Origin: Chitinophagaceae bacterium
GTDB taxonomy: Bacteria; Bacteroidota; Bacteroidia; Chitinophagales; Chitinophagaceae
Assembly (NCBI GenBank): GCA_018061385.1
Contig: JAGOUF010000083.1
Span: 1-8,062, forward strand
Length of the DNA stretch: 8,062 bases
Direction of reading: 5' to 3'
Numbering within the stretch: the first letter of the stretch is position 1; each line of letters starts with the position of its first letter. The translations under genes and the position numbers were made by a program. This document shows, piece after piece, positions 1 through 6,382 of this stretch. Below the pieces are notes generated by a model. That model worked only from the letters and a program-made list of their open reading frames with translations. It was not told the origin of the DNA and ran no database searches.

Positions 1-594
1 CATTACAGTCATATTGGTTTTCAAAGTTATATGGTGCATCCACACATGTTAGAAACCATTGATAAATTACATTTCGATTGTTTTAGGGTTGGAAAAGTAA
101 AAGAAAATGTAGAAGAAATGGAACCTATTTTACGCAATGCCAATATGTTAAGTTTCGATATTGCAGCTATACAAAATGCCCATGCCCCTTCAAATAAATT
201 AACACCCAATGGTTTTACAGGAGAAGAAGCTTGTACCTTAATGCAATATGCTGGTTTAAGTACCAACATTAGCAGTATTGGTATTTATGGTTATTTACCA
301 AAGGATGACGTAAGTGAACTTACAGCAAAACAAGCAAGCCACATGATGTGGTATATTATGGATGGCATTTTTAAAAGCAAGCATGAAGCAGAAATTGACA
401 ATACCAATGAGTTCAATGAATTTCATTTGGCTTTTGCCGATGTACAAACTTCTTTTTTACAAAGTAAACGTACGGGTAGATGGTGGATGCAATTGCCAGA
501 AGGTAAATACATTGCTTGTAGCCAAAGCGATTATATTATTGCTGCAAGCAACGATATTCCAGAACGTTGGATGAGGGCTGTTGAAAGAAGTTAA
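1..594 (+). CDS. Arginase-family protein, probably formimidoylglutamase-like (3' part)
   Basis: The reading frame is open from base 1, so the gene starts outside the window; 197 residues and the TAA stop are visible. The visible part resembles the C-terminal half of the formimidoylglutamase-like arginase/ureohydrolase enzymes of Bacteroidota. Seen: an HYSHIGFQ segment at visible residues 1-8, the metal-site strand SFDIAAI at 51-57, and NGFTGEEA at 70-77, which corresponds to the GGxTxxE region of arginases. The C-terminal part contains RWWMQLPEGKY, typical of this subgroup. Family members hydrolyse guanidino or formimino groups at a di-manganese site, for example in histidine breakdown. The strand that normally reads SxDxD has Ala in place of the second Asp, so substrate and metal content are uncertain. 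The HxDxH metal motif lies upstream and is not visible. The next gene is 72 bases downstream and unrelated. Family is fairly sure, exact substrate is not. Confidence 0.8.
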   Translation, partial: HYSHIGFQSYMVHPHMLETIDKLHFDCFRVGKVKENVEEMEPILRNANMLSFDIAAIQNAHAPSNKLTPNGFTGEEACTLMQYAGLSTNISSIGIYGYLPKDDVSELTAKQASHMMWYIMDGIFKSKHEAEIDNTNEFNEFHLAFADVQTSFLQSKRTGRWWMQLPEGKYIACSQSDYIIAASNDIPERWMRAVERS

Positions 595-666
595 CTCAGC
601 ATGTATTAAATAGAATCAATAAATTTAATTTTAAATTGAGCTTTAATTTATTTAAACAACTAAAAC

Positions 667-1995
667 ATGAACGATCGTTTGCTTCAAAAAAACAGCTCAA
701 TAATTTGTTTTAGTGTATTGTTTATTCTGTTACTTTCTTCTTGTAAAGTGGCTCAACAAACACAAGTAAATCAATCTACAAAACCAGCATTTTTAGATAG
801 TGCAATTTTTGCTCCAGCTCATGTTGGCATTGCAGTGTACGAGCCAGCAACCAATACATATTTGTACAATTATCAAGCAGAAAAATATTTTATTCCCGCA
901 AGCAATACCAAAATTTTCACTTGCTATGCAGCTATGAAGCACTTGGGTGACAGCTTGGTTGGGTTGTTGTACAATGAAGACGATGGAGAATATACAGTTC
1001 AATTTACTGGTGATCCAACACTGTTACATTCAGATTTTAAAGTGCATCCTGTAATACAATTTTTTCAAAAAAATAAAAATGTAACAGTTGTAAAATCCAA
1101 TTGGAAAGATGAACGTTGGGGCAATGGTTGGGCTTGGAACGATTTTGATGCAGATTATATGGCAGAACGTTCTGCTGCTCCTATTTATGGTAATGTTGTA
1201 AACTTTTCAAAAAAGGGAAATCAAATAAATGTTTTTCCAAAGCTGTTTAAAGATTCGTTAACCCTTTATGGCAATGTACAAACAGGAAATTTTTCAATTG
1301 ACAGAAGTTTTAAGAACAACAATTTTTTGTTGAAAAATGGCAAAAGAAAATTTAGCAATACAGAAATTCCATTTGTTACTTCTGAAGCACTCTCTGTTGC
1401 ATTATTAGAAGATACGCTACTAAATACGATTAATTATTTAGATGTAGAAACCGTAAGCCAAGCCAACTGGAAAAAATGTTATTCTCAACCAACCGATTCT
1501 ATGTTAAAACCAATGATGCACAGAAGCGATAATTTTTATGCTGAGCAAGGTTTATTAATGGTAGGACAAGCATTATCTGGAGAGTTAAATGATGCAAAAA
1601 CAATTGACAGTTTAATGAAAACTGATTTTGCAAATATGCCCAATAAACCACGCTGGGTAGATGGTAGTGGCTTAAGTAGATACAATTTAATATCGCCAAT
1701 GGATTTTGTTTGGGTGTTGAATAAAATGAAACAAGAAATTAATTGGAACAGAATAACCGCCATTTTTCCTACAGGAAATACAGGAACATTGAATGGATAT
1801 TATAAAAACTATGTAGGAAAAATTTATGCAAAAACTGGCACACTGAGCAATCATGTAGCATTGAGTGGCTTTATAAAAACCAATAGTGGTAAAGAGCTTA
1901 TTTTTTCTGTGTTGGTCAATAGTCACCAAACTGCTGCAAGTAATATTAGAAGAGCTGTAGAAGCTTTTTTAACTGATATTATTGAGAAAAATTAA
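667..1995 (+). CDS. dacB: D-alanyl-D-alanine carboxypeptidase/endopeptidase, PBP4 type (peptidase S13), predicted lipoprotein
   Basis: A 442-residue penicillin-binding protein of the PBP4/S13 family, which trims D-Ala from peptidoglycan stem peptides and cleaves D-Ala-mDAP cross-links in the periplasm. All three active-site motifs of the serine acyltransferase fold are present: SNTK at residues 79-82 (nucleophile S79, general base K82), SDN at 287-289, and KTG at 389-391. About 200 residues separate the first two motifs, which fits the extra inserted domain that distinguishes PBP4 from other low-mass PBPs. The N-terminus is a lipoprotein signal peptide: a positive stretch, a hydrophobic run at about 11-23, and the lipobox LSSC with C26 as the lipidation site. 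Membrane anchoring is therefore likely. The upstream leader (595-666) is very AT-rich with no Shine-Dalgarno sequence; the ATG directly precedes the signal peptide, which fixes the start. Length is normal for the family and no active-site residue is missing. It is probably transcribed alone. Confidence 0.93.
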   Translation: MNDRLLQKNSSIICFSVLFILLLSSCKVAQQTQVNQSTKPAFLDSAIFAPAHVGIAVYEPATNTYLYNYQAEKYFIPASNTKIFTCYAAMKHLGDSLVGLLYNEDDGEYTVQFTGDPTLLHSDFKVHPVIQFFQKNKNVTVVKSNWKDERWGNGWAWNDFDADYMAERSAAPIYGNVVNFSKKGNQINVFPKLFKDSLTLYGNVQTGNFSIDRSFKNNNFLLKNGKRKFSNTEIPFVTSEALSVALLEDTLLNTINYLDVETVSQANWKKCYSQPTDSMLKPMMHRSDNFYAEQGLLMVGQALSGELNDAKTIDSLMKTDFANMPNKPRWVDGSGLSRYNLISPMDFVWVLNKMKQEINWNRITAIFPTGNTGTLNGYYKNYVGKIYAKTGTLSNHVALSGFIKTNSGKELIFSVLVNSHQTAASNIRRAVEAFLTDIIEKN

Positions 1996-2002
1996 TGCTT
2001 AA

Positions 2003-2026
2003 CCACAGAGCAACAGAGCAAAGAAG
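2003..2026. repeat. Three degenerate tandem 8-base units after dacB
   Basis: Just after the dacB stop codon there are three consecutive 8-base units: ccacagag (2003-2010), caacagag (2011-2018) and caaagaag (2019-2026). The first two differ at one base and the third is more diverged. A tttcactgag stretch follows. Similar CACAGAG-rich strings are, from memory, common as intergenic repeats in many bacteria, including Bacteroidota. Their function is unknown, and they probably do not encode protein. Confidence 0.5.
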
Positions 2027-2062
2027 TTTCACTGAGTTTTTTATACTGCCTTTTTTTGCTCA

Positions 2063-2081
2063 TCGAAGCTTATAGCTTCGA
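2063..2081. repeat. Short inverted repeat (hairpin 1) in the dacB-E1 intergenic region
   Basis: A perfect 7-base inverted repeat, tcgaagc and gcttcga, is separated by a 5-base loop (ttata). It is nested inside a weaker outer inverted repeat: tgccttt at 2047-2053 and aaaggca at 2081-2087. It would form a stable small hairpin in RNA or DNA. No T-tract follows directly, so it is not a canonical intrinsic terminator. It could still mark the 3' end of the dacB transcript or be part of a dispersed palindromic repeat. Confidence 0.6.
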
Positions 2082-2092
2082 AAGGCATATTC

Positions 2093-2109
2093 TATCGCCT
2101 TTGGCGATA
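2093..2109. repeat. Short inverted repeat (hairpin 2) in the dacB-E1 intergenic region
   Basis: A perfect 7-base inverted repeat, tatcgcc and ggcgata, surrounds a ttt loop, 11 bases after hairpin 1. The two hairpins together occupy 2063-2109, about 70-110 bases beyond the dacB stop and 130 bases before the next gene. Two adjacent stems of equal length suggest an intergenic palindromic element or a transcript end. There is no adjacent T-run to support a standard terminator. Confidence 0.6.
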
Positions 2110-2239
2110 ATGCTAAACATTTCTATTTTAAAAATTGAGGCAAAAGATCTTCTAATTTTTCCATTTCTACAACAACAAAAACAAAAGTTGATTTTAGTTG
2201 CCCAACAAAAATTATCTTAGCGACCTACAATTTATTGCC

Positions 2240-4255
2240 ATGTATTTCTATAGAAATAATTTAACCAATCAAGAGTTACTTTCTACTTATAAAGCCCTTC
2301 TATTGCCAAGAATGATAGAAGAAAAAATGTTGGTACTCTTACGTCAGGGTAAAATTAGTAAATGGTTTAGTGGCATTGGTCAAGAGGCTATAAGTGTTGG
2401 TACAACATTGGCTTTAGATAAAGACGAATGGGTAATGCCTTTACACAGAAATTTGGGCGTTTTCACTACAAGACAAATGCCATTGGCTAAATTATTCATG
2501 CAATGGCAAGGCAATAAAGAGGGATACAGCAAAGGCAGAGAAAGAAGTTTTCATTTTGGAACAAAAGAGCATCATATCTGTGGTATGATTTCTCATTTAG
2601 GGCCACAATTGGCCATTGCCAATGGGGTTGCATTGGCTCATAAATTGAAAAATGAAAAAAAAGTAGCAGTTGCTTTTACTGGCGACGGTGGTACAAGCGA
2701 AGGCGATTTTCATGAAGCATTAAATGTTGCAGCCGTTTGGGATTTACCAGTAATTTTTATTATTGAAAACAATGGGTATGGCTTAAGTACGCCTACCAAC
2801 GAGCAATACAAATGCGAAAGCTTGGTAAGTAAAGCAAAAGGTTACGGCATTGAAGGGGTGCAAATAGATGGCAACAATATTTTAACTGTTTACGATACCA
2901 TTAAAGGCATTCGGGAGTATTGTATAAAAGAACAAAAACCTTATTTAATAGAGTGTATGACCTTTAGAATGAGAGGTCATGAAGAAGCGAGTGGTACAAA
3001 ATATGTTCCAACACATTTGTTTGAAGAGTGGGCTAAAAAAGATCCGGTACAAAATTTTGAAAATTATTTATTGGGTGAAAATGTATTAACTACAACACTT
3101 ATTGATTCGATTAAAAACGAAATCAAAACATATATTGAAACCGATTTGCAAGATGCGTATAAAGCAACTCCATTAACACCCAATACAGAAGAAGAACTGA
3201 ACGATGTTTTTGCTAAAACTACAATGCAACCATCGGTGCTAAGCAAAAAATTAGATGAAAATGGCTTATGGGTAATTGATCAAGGCACAACCAAAGAAAT
3301 TCGTTTTGTAGATGCAATTCAACAAGCATTGTTTCAATCCATGCAGCAAAATGAAAACTTGGTATTGATGGGGCAAGATATTGCAGAGTATGGCGGAGCC
3401 TTTAAAATTACTGAAGGGTTTGTTCAGGCATTTGGAAAAAGCAGGGTTAGAAATACACCGTTGTGTGAAAGTGCCATTGTTGGTACAGCATTGGGTTTAA
3501 GTTTAGCTGGCTTTAAAAGTATGATGGAAATGCAGTTTAGCGATTTTGCAACTGTAGGGTTCAATCAAATAGTAAACAACTTAGCTAAAATACATTATCG
3601 CTGGGGGCAAAATGCCGACGTTGTTGTTCGTATGCCATGTGGTGGTGGTGTAGGTGCTGGTCCTTTTCATAGCCAAACCAACGAAGCTTGGTTTACAAAA
3701 GTTGCAGGGTTAAAAGTTGTGTATCCAAGCTCACCTTACGATGCAAAAGGCTTGTTAATGGCAGCAATTGAAGACCCAAATCCAGTTATGTTTTTTGAAC
3801 ACAAAGGGTTGTACAGAAGTGTACAAGGCCAAGTGCCAGAAGCTGCATATACTATAGAAATTGGAAAAGCAAATATTGTACAAGAAGGTAACCACCTAAC
3901 CATTATTACGTATGGTGCTGCTGTACATTGGTGTTTAGAATATGTACATCACCACCCTGACGTAAGTGTAGAATTATTAGATTTAAGAAGTTTACAACCT
4001 TTAGATTATACGGCTATACAACAAGCTGTTATTAAAACAGGTAAAGTTTTAATAGTACACGAAGACAGTTTAACAGGAGGTTTTGGTGGAGAAATTGCAG
4101 CATGGATTGCCGAACATTGCTTTACCTATTTAGATGCACCAGTAATGCGTTGTGCAAGCATTGATACGCCCATACCATTTAATATGGACTTAGAAAAAAA
4201 CTATATGGCTAAAAATAAATTGGGTGAGTATATCGAAAAATTGTTGGCATATTAA
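2240..4255 (+). CDS. 2-oxoacid dehydrogenase E1 component, fused alpha and beta subunits
   Basis: A 671-residue fusion of the two E1 subunits of a thiamine-diphosphate-dependent 2-oxoacid dehydrogenase complex (branched-chain 2-oxoacid or pyruvate), which decarboxylates the substrate and passes the acyl group to E2 lipoyl domains. E1-alpha occupies about residues 1-330: the ThDP/Mg motif runs from GDG at 148-150 to NN at 177-178, and RMRGH at 243-247 marks the loop near the active site. After a linker, E1-beta occupies about 350-671: GQDIAEYGGAFKITEG, then TPLCE with the catalytic Glu at 410, then GPFHSQTNEAWF with the catalytic His at 477. I chose the ATG at 2240 because family similarity begins just after it. 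A TTG at 2198 in the same frame would add 14 residues, and a stop codon lies immediately before it. Fused E1 proteins of this layout are usual in Bacteroidota. E2 and E3 are not in the window, so substrate preference cannot be settled here. Confidence 0.92.
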   Translation: MYFYRNNLTNQELLSTYKALLLPRMIEEKMLVLLRQGKISKWFSGIGQEAISVGTTLALDKDEWVMPLHRNLGVFTTRQMPLAKLFMQWQGNKEGYSKGRERSFHFGTKEHHICGMISHLGPQLAIANGVALAHKLKNEKKVAVAFTGDGGTSEGDFHEALNVAAVWDLPVIFIIENNGYGLSTPTNEQYKCESLVSKAKGYGIEGVQIDGNNILTVYDTIKGIREYCIKEQKPYLIECMTFRMRGHEEASGTKYVPTHLFEEWAKKDPVQNFENYLLGENVLTTTLIDSIKNEIKTYIETDLQDAYKATPLTPNTEEELNDVFAKTTMQPSVLSKKLDENGLWVIDQGTTKEIRFVDAIQQALFQSMQQNENLVLMGQDIAEYGGAFKITEGFVQAFGKSRVRNTPLCESAIVGTALGLSLAGFKSMMEMQFSDFATVGFNQIVNNLAKIHYRWGQNADVVVRMPCGGGVGAGPFHSQTNEAWFTKVAGLKVVYPSSPYDAKGLLMAAIEDPNPVMFFEHKGLYRSVQGQVPEAAYTIEIGKANIVQEGNHLTIITYGAAVHWCLEYVHHHPDVSVELLDLRSLQPLDYTAIQQAVIKTGKVLIVHEDSLTGGFGGEIAAWIAEHCFTYLDAPVMRCASIDTPIPFNMDLEKNYMAKNKLGEYIEKLLAY

Positions 4256-4266
4256 AAAGGCCAATT

Positions 4267-4289
4267 GCAATAATTTTTTTATTGCTTTT
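4267..4289 (+). terminator. Possible weak intrinsic terminator after the E1 gene
   Basis: Seven bases downstream of the gcc that follows the E1 stop codon is an inverted repeat, gcaataa (4267-4273) and ttattgc (4279-4285), with a T-only loop and a short tttt tail. The stem has only two G-C pairs and is thermodynamically weak. The position, 12 bases after the stop codon and before the restriction-modification operon, is what makes a terminator plausible. Confidence 0.35.
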
Positions 4290-4345
4290 CAAATAAAATT
4301 ATAGGTATAAATAAAATGTTGTTGAATAACTACAAACTTTTTTAA

Positions 4346-5917
4346 ATGAGTGAAGACCAAAAGAAACAACTTGAACAACAACTTTGGAATATAGCCAATA
4401 CCCTTAGGGGTAAAATGAATGCGGACGAGTTCCGTGATTATATTTTGGGCTTTATTTTCTATAAATACCTTGCCGAGAAAATGGAAATTTATGCAAACAC
4501 CATTTTAAAAGCCGACAAGATTAAATACAAAGAAATTAAGGAAAATACCAAACAAGGCAAAGAATACATTGAAGCCATCAAAGAGGAATCTTTGGAGAAA
4601 TTGGGTTACTTCTTAAAACCTTCTGAACTGTTTAGTGAAGTCGCCAAACGTGGCAACAGTGATGTAGAAGACTCAACTAATTTCATACTTGAAGACCTGC
4701 AAAAAATCCTGAACAATATTCAGCTTTCGACAATGGGAACGGAAAGCGAAGAGGATTTTGACCACTTGTTTGAGGATATGGATTTGAACAGCACTAAACT
4801 TGGTAAAACTCCCGAAACAAGAAATGAAATTATTGCAAAGGTGCTATCGCACCTTGACAAAATTGATTTTAAACTGGAGCAAACCGAATTAGATGTTTTG
4901 GGCGATGCTTATGAATATCTCATTGGACAGTTTGCCAGTGGTGCAGGAAAAAAAGCAGGTGAATTTTATACACCGCAGGAAGTAAGTAAAGTGTTGGCGA
5001 AAATTGTAACCACAGGAAAAAGCAAACTCAAATCGGTTTACGACCCAACTTGTGGTTCGGGGTCGTTGTTGCTTCGTGTGGCAAAGGAAGTAAAAGAAGT
5101 AAGCAACTTTTACGGACAGGAAATGAACCGCACCACTTACAACCTTGCCCGAATGAATATGATTTTGCACGGTGTGCATTACCGTAAATTCAACATTAAA
5201 CAAGAAGACACTTTAGAACATCCGCAACACACTGGACAACAATTTGAAGCCATTGTAGCCAATCCGCCATTTTCGGCTGAATGGAGTGCAAACCCATTAT
5301 TTACAAGTGATGACCGCTTTTCTCAATATGGAAAATTAGCACCAAGCAGTAAAGCCGATTATGCTTTTGTGCAACACATGATTCATCATTTGGCAGAAAA
5401 TGGTACAATGGCAATTGTATTGCCTCACGGTGCTTTGTTTAGAAGCGGTGCAGAACAACACATTCGTAAATACTTAATTGAAGACAGAAATTATTTAGAT
5501 GCAGTGATTGGATTGCCTGCCAATATTTTTTATGGTACAAGTATTCCTACTTGCATAATGGTTTTCAAAAAATGCAGAGAACAACCCAATGATGTTTTAT
5601 TTATTGATGCCAGCAACGATTTTGATAAAGTGAAAACGCAGAATATTTTAAGAGATGTGCACATTGATAAAATAGTTACAACCTACCGAAACAGAACCAA
5701 CTTAGAAAAGTACAGCAAGAAAATTGCCCTACAAACCATTGCAGAAAACGACTACAACCTAAATATTCCCAGATATGTAGATACGTTTGAAGCAGAAGAA
5801 AGCATTGACATTAATGCCATTGCCAACCAACTGAAAGCTTTGGAAAAAGAAATGAAAAATACAGATGCTGTATTAACAGCATTTTGCAAGGAGCTGGGAA
5901 TTGAAACACCTTTTTAA
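4346..5917 (+). CDS. hsdM: Type I restriction-modification system, DNA methyltransferase subunit HsdM
   Basis: A 523-residue N6-adenine DNA methyltransferase, the M subunit of a type I restriction-modification enzyme. It acts with HsdS, which supplies DNA sequence specificity, to methylate the host's recognition sites. The helical HsdM N-terminal domain spans about residues 5-150, with the characteristic LRGKMNADEFRDYILGFIFY near 20-39. The Rossmann-type methyltransferase domain follows: GEFYTP at 205-210, the SAM-binding motif I DPTCGSGSLL at 233-242, and the catalytic motif IV NPPF at 306-309. The C-terminal part is typical (GLPANIFYGTSIPTCIM near 389-404). Length is normal and all key motifs are intact. 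It is the first gene of a tight operon ending in hsdS. The ATG at 4346 is 90 bases after the E1 stop with an A/T-rich leader and no Shine-Dalgarno. Arginine codons change character along the gene: mostly CGN up to residue 324, mostly AGA after 366, a hint of mosaic origin. Confidence 0.96.
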   Translation: MSEDQKKQLEQQLWNIANTLRGKMNADEFRDYILGFIFYKYLAEKMEIYANTILKADKIKYKEIKENTKQGKEYIEAIKEESLEKLGYFLKPSELFSEVAKRGNSDVEDSTNFILEDLQKILNNIQLSTMGTESEEDFDHLFEDMDLNSTKLGKTPETRNEIIAKVLSHLDKIDFKLEQTELDVLGDAYEYLIGQFASGAGKKAGEFYTPQEVSKVLAKIVTTGKSKLKSVYDPTCGSGSLLLRVAKEVKEVSNFYGQEMNRTTYNLARMNMILHGVHYRKFNIKQEDTLEHPQHTGQQFEAIVANPPFSAEWSANPLFTSDDRFSQYGKLAPSSKADYAFVQHMIHHLAENGTMAIVLPHGALFRSGAEQHIRKYLIEDRNYLDAVIGLPANIFYGTSIPTCIMVFKKCREQPNDVLFIDASNDFDKVKTQNILRDVHIDKIVTTYRNRTNLEKYSKKIALQTIAENDYNLNIPRYVDTFEAEESIDINAIANQLKALEKEMKNTDAVLTAFCKELGIETPF

Positions 5918-5918
5918 T

Positions 5919-5960
5919 TGTCAGAACTATGATTTTTTTGATTAAATGATTGCTATGATT
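5919..5960 (+). repeat. Left inverted-repeat arm of the GxxExxY cassette
   Basis: Left arm of the pair. The first 25 bases (5919-5943) are the exact reverse complement of 6358-6382. Inside it, a GATT-containing unit recurs about every 8-9 bases: ATGATT at 5929, TTGATT at 5938, ATGATT at 5946 and ATGATT at 5955. Both candidate start codons of the GxxExxY gene (5946 and 5955) are parts of these units. Confidence 0.9.
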
Positions 5961-6374
5961 AACGAACAATACAAATATTCCGAACTAACTTCTAAAATAA
6001 TTGGCTGTGCAATGAAAGTTCACAGCACATTGGGCAATGGTTTTCAGGAAGTAATTTATCAAAGAGCATTAGCCATTGAAATGCAGTTGGAAGGTATTTT
6101 GTTTAGCAGAGAATTTGAAATGCCCATATTTTATAGAGAACAACAAATAGGTACTAGAAGAGTAGATTTTTTAGTGGAAGGTTTAATTTCTGTAGAACTT
6201 AAAGCAATCATAAAGTTAGAAGATGTTCATTTTGCACAAGCTATCAACTATTTGGAAGCATATAATTTAGAAATTGGTTTATTGATAAATTTTGGAGAAA
6301 CAAGTTTAAATTTTAAGAGGCTAACCAATAAAAAATTCAAATCACAGCAATCAAATGAATCAAAAAAATCATAG
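5946..6374 (+). CDS. GxxExxY family protein, predicted PD-(D/E)XK nuclease-like
   Basis: A 142-residue protein of the GxxExxY family (PF13366, PD-(D/E)XK superfamily). The name-giving motif GFQEVIY is at residues 32-38, after the usual AMKVHSTLG helix that resembles family members beginning IIxAAxEVHxxLG. The nuclease-like core is visible as RRVD with D74 and VELK with E84 and K86, separated by the expected hairpin, and FAQAINYL near 96-103 follows. DNA cleavage is predicted from fold only; no reaction is established for the family. The start is either 5946 or 5955 (residue 4); both lie in the left inverted repeat. The last 12 or so residues (SQQSNESKKS end) are encoded by the right inverted repeat and are probably not part of the fold. 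The gene follows hsdM by 28 bases and overlaps rhuM by 20. All six arginine codons are AGA/AGG, whereas the neighbours use a mixture. It is likely an inserted passenger or accessory gene. Confidence 0.88.
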   Translation: MIAMINEQYKYSELTSKIIGCAMKVHSTLGNGFQEVIYQRALAIEMQLEGILFSREFEMPIFYREQQIGTRRVDFLVEGLISVELKAIIKLEDVHFAQAINYLEAYNLEIGLLINFGETSLNFKRLTNKKFKSQQSNESKKS

Positions 6375-6382
6375 TTCTGACA
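6340..6382 (-). repeat. Right inverted-repeat arm of the GxxExxY cassette
   Basis: Right arm of the pair. Read on the minus strand, 6382 down to 6358 matches the left arm exactly for 25 bases, then imperfectly to 6340 with one extra base. It simultaneously encodes the C-terminal tail of the GxxExxY protein and, in a different frame, the ATG and first nine codons of rhuM. Confidence 0.9.

Larger units (their letters stand above)
5919..6382. mobile_element. Inverted-repeat-bounded cassette carrying the GxxExxY gene (putative)
   Basis: A 464-base segment is bounded by inverted repeats whose outer 25 bases match perfectly (5919-5943 against 6358-6382). Similarity continues inward to about 42 bases with a few mismatches and one gap. 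It contains only one gene, the GxxExxY gene, whose start codon and C-terminal codons lie inside the arms. It begins two bases after the hsdM stop codon and ends within the first codons of rhuM. The long matching ends, the central single gene and the position between two genes usually found in one operon argue for an inserted unit. I see no target-site duplication and no recognised transposase, so calling it mobile is an inference. Confidence 0.5.

Noticed and set aside
595..666. AT-only palindromes between the arginase-like gene and dacB (for example aatttaa and ttaaatt near 622-637)
   Set aside because: In such AT-rich sequence short palindromes are expected by chance. The spacer between the two halves is only 2 bases, and no G-C pairs would stabilise a hairpin.
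2135..2160. Possible promoter before the E1 gene (TTG at 2135-2137 with taattttt at 2153)
   Set aside because: The spacing is too short and the -7 element lacks the final TTTG; the match is no better than chance in AT-rich DNA.
2198..2239. TTG start at 2198 for the E1 gene, adding 14 residues
   Set aside because: The extra residues do not look like the family N-terminus, TTG starts are rare, and an ATG at 2240 lies directly before the conserved beginning. The TTG is simply the first codon after an in-frame TAG.
4290..4345. Promoter for the hsd operon (Bacteroidota -33 TTTG and -7 TAnnTTTG)
   Set aside because: The leader is AT-rich with tataaata-like strings, but I could not find a pair matching the known Bacteroidota consensus at a sensible spacing.
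4889..5203. Minus-strand open frame of 104 codons within hsdM
   Set aside because: It lies opposite the SAM-binding motif region of hsdM, has no recognisable domain and is best explained as a shadow of that gene.
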